A stretch of 64,000 nt of DNA, taken from NCBI RefSeq assembly GCF_026015295.1, contig NZ_JAPDUW010000001.1:3309501-3373500 (forward strand), in the 5' to 3' direction. The translations under genes were made by a program, and so were the position numbers. This document shows positions 58,679 through 64,000 of this stretch, piece by piece; the stretch's first letter is position 1, and each line of letters begins with the position of its first letter. The notes below the pieces were generated by a model. The model made no database searches, had not been told where the DNA came from, and was given only the letters and a program-made list of their open reading frames with translations. The DNA comes from Segatella copri (GTDB taxonomy: Bacteria; Bacteroidota; Bacteroidia; Bacteroidales; Bacteroidaceae).

Positions 58679-60766
58679 ATGAAGAAAAAGTTTTTCTATA
58701 TAGCAATGGTCGCATTGGCATTGACGGGCTGTTCTGACAGCCTGTCAACCATCGGCTCTTCTGACGGCAATTCAGAAATCACCATCCCTGCAGATGCTGA
58801 GGCGGGTGAACTGCTGATTAAGTTCAGTCCGGAAATGAGCGATATCCTCGACCAGGCACAACTGAGCAAGACCCGCGCCGGAAAGGCTACCCGTTCGGGT
58901 ATTCCTTCTACCGACGAGGTGCTCGACATCCTGGGAAGCTACAGCTTCGAGCGTGTGTTCCCGGTTGATGCAAATACTGAGGCAAGAACCCGCGAGGCGG
59001 GACTCCACCTCTGGTATACGGTGAAGTTTAATAAGGGAACCGACCTGAAGGCGGCTGCCGAGCGCCTGAAGCAGTTGGGCGAAATCTCAAAGGTTCAGAC
59101 CAACGGTCGCATCAAACGTGCTTACAAGACAGACAGCAAGCGCATCTATCTCAGCGATAAGGCACTTCAGCAGAAGTCTACCCGCGCAGCAGCCGAGGAC
59201 TTCCCTAATGACCCAGGCTTTGCTAGCCAGTGGCATTACCATAACCTGGGCGAGGGCAACTATGATTTTGAAAACCTCAACAACAATCATGTAGGTGCTA
59301 AGGCTGGATGTGATGTGAATGCACTTGAGGCATGGAAGATCTGTAAAGGTGATCCTTCTATCATCGTGGCTATTCTCGATGAGGGTGTGATGTATACGCA
59401 TCCTGATCTGGCAGCCAACATGTGGTGCAACCCGGGCGAAAGTGTTCAGGGTGCCAAGACTGACGGCGACGGAAACGGTTATGAGGGCGACCTTCATGGC
59501 TACAACTTCGTTACTGAGAGCGGCGATATTACCTGGACTGATGCCAATGACACCGGTCATGGTACTCACGTAGCTGGTACCATTGCAGCCGTAAATAATA
59601 ATGGTAAAGGTGTTTGCGGTGTAGCCGGTGGTGACGGAACTCCTAACTCTGGTGTCAAGATTATGTCTTGCCAGGTATTCTCCGGTCAGAACAGTGTAAC
59701 CTTGGCAGGCGAGGCGAGAGCCATCAAATATGCTGCCGATAATGGTGCTGTCATCCTGCAGTGCAGTTGGGGTTACAACTCTTCAGAGTCTAGTATCATC
59801 AATGGTTATACTCCTGGACCTGCTACCGAGAAGGAGTGGGCAGAGACTTATCCTTTGGAGAAGGAGGCTTTGGATTACTTCATCAACAATGCCGGTTCGC
59901 CTAATGGTGTCATCGACGGCGGTATTCCAGTCTTCGCAGCCGGTAACGAGTATGCTGGCAATCCTGCTTTCCCAGGTGCTTACTCTAAGTGCGTCAGCGT
60001 ATCTTCAGTAGCAGCCGACTTTACTCCAGCCTGCTACACCGATTTCGGTTCGCTCGTAACCCTGAGTGCTCCTGGTGGCGACTTGGAATATTACAGCAAG
60101 ATTGGCGAGCAGGAAGATGAATATTGGGCAGAGACAACCGAGCAGAAAGGTGCTGTGCTCTCTACGATGATCAAGAACGGTCAGCCTGCTTACGGTTACA
60201 TGGAGGGAACCTCTATGGCTTGTCCTCATGTTTCGGGTGTGGCTGCCTTGGGTCTCGCTTATGCTGCCAAGACGAACCGTCATTATCGTGCTGCCGACTT
60301 CGTAGCCCTGATGAAGAAATCTGTAAAGGAACTGGATAGTCATTATCAGAATGGTGCAACCAAGACCTACTACATGAACCATACTACCGTAGGTGCTTCG
60401 CCAGAGATTGTACAGCTCTCTAAGTACATCGGCAAGATGGGTGCTGGTCTGATTGATGCAGCTAAGCTCTTGAATTACATCAAGAACAAGGAATTCAGTT
60501 CTGATATGAAGTTGCCTAACGTGTATGTGGGCATCGAGAAGACTGTTTCTCTCAACCTCGCTGCATATTTCGCAGGTCAGACAGAGGGCTTCTCTTGCTC
60601 AGTAGTGAATGGCAACGTAGCTTCTGCTTCGGTAGAAGGCAAAACGCTCACCGTGAAGGGACTCGCTGCCGGAAGCACATCGCTCACCGTAACAGCTGCT
60701 GATGGTACCAGACAGACCGTAGTTGTGACCGTTAGAAAGAGTGCCGGTAACAATGGTTGGATGTAA
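58679..60766 (+). CDS. S8 (subtilisin-family) serine protease, lipoprotein
   Basis: This 695-aa lipoprotein (ALTGC, Cys18) has an N-terminal propeptide-like region (about 40-150) and a catalytic domain with all three triad residues: Asp234 in VAILDEGVMYTHPD, His294 in GHGTHVAGT and Ser512 in GTSMACPHVSG. The oxyanion Asn is in FAAGNEYAGNPAFPG. The C-terminus is a bacterial-Ig-like (BIG_2) domain (VEGKTLTVKGLAAGSTSLTV). The lipobox predicts surface or outer-membrane anchoring. The inferred role is cutting extracellular protein into peptides for the adjacent SusC/SusD. Confidence 0.92.
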   Translation: MKKKFFYIAMVALALTGCSDSLSTIGSSDGNSEITIPADAEAGELLIKFSPEMSDILDQAQLSKTRAGKATRSGIPSTDEVLDILGSYSFERVFPVDANTEARTREAGLHLWYTVKFNKGTDLKAAAERLKQLGEISKVQTNGRIKRAYKTDSKRIYLSDKALQQKSTRAAAEDFPNDPGFASQWHYHNLGEGNYDFENLNNNHVGAKAGCDVNALEAWKICKGDPSIIVAILDEGVMYTHPDLAANMWCNPGESVQGAKTDGDGNGYEGDLHGYNFVTESGDITWTDANDTGHGTHVAGTIAAVNNNGKGVCGVAGGDGTPNSGVKIMSCQVFSGQNSVTLAGEARAIKYAADNGAVILQCSWGYNSSESSIINGYTPGPATEKEWAETYPLEKEALDYFINNAGSPNGVIDGGIPVFAAGNEYAGNPAFPGAYSKCVSVSSVAADFTPACYTDFGSLVTLSAPGGDLEYYSKIGEQEDEYWAETTEQKGAVLSTMIKNGQPAYGYMEGTSMACPHVSGVAALGLAYAAKTNRHYRAADFVALMKKSVKELDSHYQNGATKTYYMNHTTVGASPEIVQLSKYIGKMGAGLIDAAKLLNYIKNKEFSSDMKLPNVYVGIEKTVSLNLAAYFAGQTEGFSCSVVNGNVASASVEGKTLTVKGLAAGSTSLTVTAADGTRQTVVVTVRKSAGNNGWM

Positions 60767-60777
60767 TTGGATGTAAT

Positions 60778-61515
60778 ATGAAGATATTTGCTTTCCTGTC
60801 GCTTTTCTTCCTGGCTTTGCCTGTTACGGTGAATGCGCAGGAGGAACTGCTGAAGTTTGAGCATCCGCTTATCGATGCGGGTACGATGACCGAGGACGAT
60901 GCGCCTCGCACCTTCACCTTCGTGGGTAAGAATGTGAGCAAGAAGATACTGCACATCACACAGGTGAGAACCACCTGTGGATGTACCAGTTCTTATGTCA
61001 AGGGCGATGTGATGAAGCCTGGCGATACCTGTCAGGTGCAGCTCACCTTCACGCCTAACCGCTATCCGGGCACCATCAATACGGGTGCTTATCTCTATCT
61101 GAAAGAGGTAGAGGGACAGCCTGCCGTTAAGCTTGCCTTAACGGGAAAGGTGCTGCCGGGTGCTGACCAGTGGGCACGCTATCCGCACAAGATGGGCGCA
61201 CTCAGACTGAAACAGGCGAAGGCAAGTATCACAGAGGTAAAGCCGGGCACAGAGCCTGAGGCACGCATCCTTTGCGGAAACAGCGGCGACAAGCCGCTCC
61301 GTATATCCAGCCTCCTTCTTCCTCCTTATGCCCGTCTTACAACAGAGCCTGAGGTGATAGAACCGGGTGATGAGGCTGACCTCGTCATCACCATCATAGC
61401 CGATAAGATTCCGGCTACGATGCCCGAATCCTTCACCTTCCCTGTTATTCTGGAGGGCTTGGATGCCCGTCCGTCTGACAGAACGATACAGGTCGTTGTA
61501 AAGTTAAAAAGGTAA
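60778..61515 (+). CDS. DUF1573 exported protein
   Basis: The start at 60778 (MKIFAFLSLFFLALPVTVNA) gives a 245-aa protein with a signal peptide. The DUF1573 domain is visible as HPLIDAGTMTEDDAPRTFTF, TQVRTTCGCTSSYV and GDTCQVQLTFTPNRYPG; the TTCGCT motif is the family mark. Two Ig-like modules are present. Its role in these operons is unknown. It lies 11 nt downstream of the protease. Confidence 0.87.
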   Translation: MKIFAFLSLFFLALPVTVNAQEELLKFEHPLIDAGTMTEDDAPRTFTFVGKNVSKKILHITQVRTTCGCTSSYVKGDVMKPGDTCQVQLTFTPNRYPGTINTGAYLYLKEVEGQPAVKLALTGKVLPGADQWARYPHKMGALRLKQAKASITEVKPGTEPEARILCGNSGDKPLRISSLLLPPYARLTTEPEVIEPGDEADLVITIIADKIPATMPESFTFPVILEGLDARPSDRTIQVVVKLKR

Positions 61516-61553
61516 AAGGGAAAAAAAGTAAAAAAGAAAAAAATACCAAGACA

Positions 61554-62045
61554 ATGAAATATTTGAAAAAACTCTTCACCCTCCTGGTGATTGCTTTGTT
61601 TGCCTGCGGCTTTGCAGCCTGCAGCAGCGATGATGAGGAACCGGAGGAGCGTTCTCTGGAAGTTACACCTGCCAATCTTCATGGCACATGGGAGTTGGCT
61701 GAGTGGAACGGTGAACCTCTTGCTGAGGGCACATACTGCTACATCGTTTTCAACCGCAAGGACCAGACTTTCGAGATGTATCAGAAGTTTGACAGTATGT
61801 ATGGTCGCCATATCACCGGTTCGTTCGCTATCGAGAACGATCCATACCAGGGTTACATCATCAGCGGAAGCTATGATAACGGTAAGGGCGACTGGAACCA
61901 GAGTTATCTCGTAACCCGCCTCCTGGCATCGGGTTCCATGATATGGACCGCCAAGAACGATGTTACCGACATCTGCCGCTACAAGCGTTGCAATGAGGTT
62001 CCTGCTAAGATACTCAAGGATTGTAAAGATCTCACTGAAGAATAA
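61554..62045 (+). CDS. Lipocalin-like lipoprotein
   Basis: This 163-aa lipoprotein has the lipobox FAAC. The mature part LHGTWELAEWNGEPLAEGTY with SGSYDNGKGDWNQSYLV fits the small lipocalin-like family of Bacteroidota. It is the last gene of the SusC-led operon, and a strong bidirectional terminator follows. Confidence 0.75.
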   Translation: MKYLKKLFTLLVIALFACGFAACSSDDEEPEERSLEVTPANLHGTWELAEWNGEPLAEGTYCYIVFNRKDQTFEMYQKFDSMYGRHITGSFAIENDPYQGYIISGSYDNGKGDWNQSYLVTRLLASGSMIWTAKNDVTDICRYKRCNEVPAKILKDCKDLTEE

Positions 62046-62051
62046 AAAAAA

Positions 62052-62096
62052 AGAGCGAATTATCTGCAAATTCTGCGGATTATTCGCTCTTTTTTT
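62052..62096 (+). terminator. Strong terminator ending the SusC/LRR/protease operon
   Basis: GAGCGAAT..ATC..GC and GC..GAT..ATTCGCTC form a stem flanked by an A-run on the left and a T-run on the right, so it can act on either strand. Confidence 0.9.
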
Positions 62097-62097
62097 G

Positions 62098-62105
62098 TAT
62101 CTTTG
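62098..62105 (+). promoter_or_regulatory. -7 element of the HMP-kinase/AraC gene
   Basis: TATCTTTG starts right after the terminator T-run, 36 nt before the start codon. No thi-box-like (TPP riboswitch) motif is seen in this short leader. Confidence 0.6.
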
Positions 62106-62141
62106 CCCTCAAACTTATCATCGGGTTCAAAGTTTAAGGAT

Positions 62142-63104
62142 ATGATATTAACGATTACAGGTTCAGACAGCACCGGAGGCTCTGGTGTGCAGGCGGACAT
62201 CAGGACGATTGCCGAGTTGGGCGGTTATGCTGTTTCGGCAATAACCAGCATCACTGTGCAGAATACGCTCGGTATTCAGGAGTTCTTCGATATTCCTGCC
62301 GAGATTGTTTCGGGGCAGATTGAGGCTATCATGAACGATGTGCAGCCTGATATTGTGAAGATTGGTATGATACGCAGGGTGGAAACGCTGAATGTGGTCA
62401 TCGATGCGCTGACCAAATACCGTCCTGCCCATATCATCTATGCCCCTGCCATCTGGTCGAGCCAGGGCGATGCGCTGATGACGGAAGATGTGGTGAGCCA
62501 GATCAAATACCGTCTGCTGCCGCTCTGTTCTGTCGTCGTGTCACGCAAGAAGGAGAGCGACATCATTCTTCAGAATTCCAAACTGCTGAGCCTTGCCGAA
62601 AAGCAGGGGCTCCGGATCTATCGCCTCGACAATGCCAATTCGCATGGTCTCATCAACCGTTTCTCTTCAGCTCTTGCCGTCTATCTGAATCAGGGCAAGA
62701 AGATGGAGGAGGCGTTGGCGATGGCGCAGGATTTCATCAATGTAGAACTCGTGCGCCAGAGCAATCTGCAGGGCAGGAGTTCCGAGCTTTACAACCAGTT
62801 TATCTCGCAGGTGAATAACTTCTGCCGCACTTATAGCGATGTTCATTTCTATGCCGACCAGTTGAATGTGAGTGGCCGTTATCTGGCTCAGGTTACCCGC
62901 CGTATCTCCGGCAAGACCCCGAAGGCAATCATCGATGAATACATCGTGAAGGAGATAGAGCGCGAGCTTTCTACCACTACGCATACGGTTCAGGAGATAG
63001 CCAATACCTTCGGTTTCTCATCCCAGGCTCATCTCACCAAGTTCTTCAAGAAGATGAGAGGGGTAACGCCTTCTGCTTTCAGGCAACCAAAACCTGTTGA
63101 TTAA
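62142..63104 (+). CDS. Degenerate HMP/HMP-P kinase (ThiD-like) domain fused to an AraC DNA-binding domain
   Basis: This 320-aa protein starts at ATG 62142 (MILTITGSDSTGGSGVQADI). Residues 1-215 follow the ThiD fold with the substrate loop GSDSTGGSGVQAD and VQPDIVKIGMI. In ThiD the anion-hole/catalytic motif is HGTGCTLSSA; here it reads HGLINRFSSA (168-177), so the Gly-Thr-Gly-Cys is lost and the catalytic Cys position is Asn172. The C-terminal 90 residues are an AraC-type HTH (VQEIANTFGFSSQAHLTKFF; GVTPSAFRQ). The likely role is sensing hydroxymethylpyrimidine or thiamin precursors and controlling thiamin genes, not catalysis. Loss of activity is inferred from the motif. Confidence 0.85.
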   Translation: MILTITGSDSTGGSGVQADIRTIAELGGYAVSAITSITVQNTLGIQEFFDIPAEIVSGQIEAIMNDVQPDIVKIGMIRRVETLNVVIDALTKYRPAHIIYAPAIWSSQGDALMTEDVVSQIKYRLLPLCSVVVSRKKESDIILQNSKLLSLAEKQGLRIYRLDNANSHGLINRFSSALAVYLNQGKKMEEALAMAQDFINVELVRQSNLQGRSSELYNQFISQVNNFCRTYSDVHFYADQLNVSGRYLAQVTRRISGKTPKAIIDEYIVKEIERELSTTTHTVQEIANTFGFSSQAHLTKFFKKMRGVTPSAFRQPKPVD

Positions 63105-63286
63105 AATGAGGCCATGTTTAGCCATCTTTGCCATGGCTATCGTTGAATTCTCTTGTTTGTTTTGCAACACTAAGATAAGTGAATTCTTCGACATGACAAA
63201 ATCCTGGGCAACTTTTTGTTGCTCAGACACTTAAAAAGTTTAATTTATAATAGTGTTGCGGAATTAATGTAAAATAATAACAAAAC
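63105..63286. other. Intergenic region with inverted repeats
   Basis: GCAACACTA (63164-63172) is repeated inverted as TAGTGTTGC (63251-63259), and between them TGGGCAAC and GTTGCTCA form a small hairpin. A 42-codon frame (63107-63235) and a minus-strand frame cross it; neither has support. No consensus promoter is seen. Confidence 0.45.
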
Positions 63287-64000
63287 ATGAAACGTACTTT
63301 TTTCGCATTTCTTTCCCAATGCCTGCTTGTCATCATTATACTGACATCATGCAGTGACGACCAAACCGATCTCTCCCCTGATATTAATACCCCGATTACC
63401 GGTTATTGGCAAATAGCCGATGGTGACATCAATGGCGATGGTGCCATTCAGGGCATCGTGGTACACAGTGACGAGACTGTCAGCGAATGGTTATATACCG
63501 GTGAAACCGCTAATCCTTATCACCTGGGTTTTAAAACAGGTAAATGGAGCGTGAACGGCAACCACTACGAGATGCAACTTCCTATCAGTAATGGCGCCTA
63601 TTATAATGTGACAGTGGCGGGAAACAATGACAGAACAATGTATCTTGCGTATAAAGGAAAAACATCCGTAGTGCCTTTCTATAAGCTGACATCCCTCCCT
63701 GGAAATGGAAACGAGATGATTAGCGAACTTGAGGGCATGAAAATGTCGGGTTACACGATGGCTGACATCACGGGTTATTGGGAACAGGATAACGAGAACG
63801 GCACAGGCTTCTATATCGATAATGAAGGAAACATCTCTGATTTGACATGTTTGTATGGTGTGGAAAAATATTATTCCGTGGAATATCATTCGGCAGAGGT
63901 GATACTTAATGGCAATAGCTGTGTCATCTCTTCTTTGGGTTCACAATGGATGGTGTATGCCGTAGGCAGCAACTCATTACTTGCCATTGACCGCAATAAC
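63287..64000 (+). CDS. Lipoprotein of unknown function, 3' end outside window
   Basis: The frame opens at 63287 (MKRTFFAFLSQCLLVIIILT) with the lipobox LTSC and stays open to the edge of the window, 238 codons. It contains two similar modules, ITGYWQIADGDINGDGAIQG and ITGYWEQDNENGTGFYIDNE, suggesting an internal duplication of a lipocalin-like beta unit. I do not recognise a named family. Confidence 0.75.
   Translation, partial: MKRTFFAFLSQCLLVIIILTSCSDDQTDLSPDINTPITGYWQIADGDINGDGAIQGIVVHSDETVSEWLYTGETANPYHLGFKTGKWSVNGNHYEMQLPISNGAYYNVTVAGNNDRTMYLAYKGKTSVVPFYKLTSLPGNGNEMISELEGMKMSGYTMADITGYWEQDNENGTGFYIDNEGNISDLTCLYGVEKYYSVEYHSAEVILNGNSCVISSLGSQWMVYAVGSNSLLAIDRNN

Noticed and set aside
62098..62141. 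TPP riboswitch upstream of the ThiD-like fusion
   Set aside because: The leader is only about 30 nt and lacks the CUGAGA box.

Overview
The window reads as chromosome of a Bacteroidota gut or oral anaerobe, most likely Prevotellaceae close to Segatella/Prevotella copri. The evidence is the -33 TTTG / -7 TAnnTTTG promoter type, seen repeatedly with 19-20 nt spacing, together with SusC/SusD pairs, DUF5119 and fimbrillin lipoproteins, a hybrid-two-component-like regulator and predicted glycine-lipid synthesis genes.

Layout. 1-10 kb is mostly housekeeping: the 5' part of rsmH (minus strand), an O-acyltransferase/N-acyltransferase pair (glsA-glsB-like), dgt, and then dut, a TPR protein, a DUF4292 lipoprotein and an EnvC-like amidase activator in a row. 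10.6-15 kb is a fimbrial operon: one DUF5119 lipoprotein and three fimbrillin-family lipoproteins. 15-20 kb is an accessory, repeat-rich stretch. It holds a Rep_3-type replication initiator behind a long, highly structured 5' leader, a DUF4248 gene, 22-bp tandem arrays, a 5' fragment of a PD-(D/E)XK nuclease gene, a single-domain IS200-type (Y1/HUH) transposase, an orphan HigA-like antitoxin with a clear operator, and an intact Rpn/PD-(D/E)XK nuclease gene. 21-30 kb returns to core genes: an M20 deacylase, a long-chain acyl-CoA ligase, prfB, a 49-aa membrane protein, a CYTH phosphatase, two tandem Na+/neurotransmitter-type symporters, a helix-hairpin-helix protein, tRNA-Pro(CGG) and tRNA-Phe(GAA).

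30.7-43.3 kb is a pectin side-chain utilisation region: a secreted PL1 pectate lyase with a small partner, then SusC, SusD, SusE-like, GH53 endo-beta-1,4-galactanase and GH2 beta-galactosidase. Together these would capture, cut, import and trim beta-1,4-galactan from rhamnogalacturonan I. It is followed by a regulator with the periplasmic propeller of a hybrid two-component system and an AraC DNA-binding domain, but no kinase or receiver domain. 46.8-62.0 kb is a second SusC/SusD operon with no glycoside hydrolase: four surface lipoproteins (two with leucine-rich repeats), a subtilisin-family protease, a DUF1573 protein and a lipocalin-like lipoprotein. It looks like a protein- or peptide-directed locus. 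The window ends with a degenerate HMP-kinase domain fused to an AraC DNA-binding domain, and the start of another lipoprotein.

The strongest unexplained structure is a dispersed family of 198-bp, almost perfectly palindromic elements. There are four copies, each exactly 198 bp. A fifth copy carries the IS200-type transposase gene precisely where the others have a short central spacer. This looks like an autonomous transposon with its non-autonomous derivatives. A second candidate is the roughly 350-nt structured RNA leader of the Rep_3-type gene.
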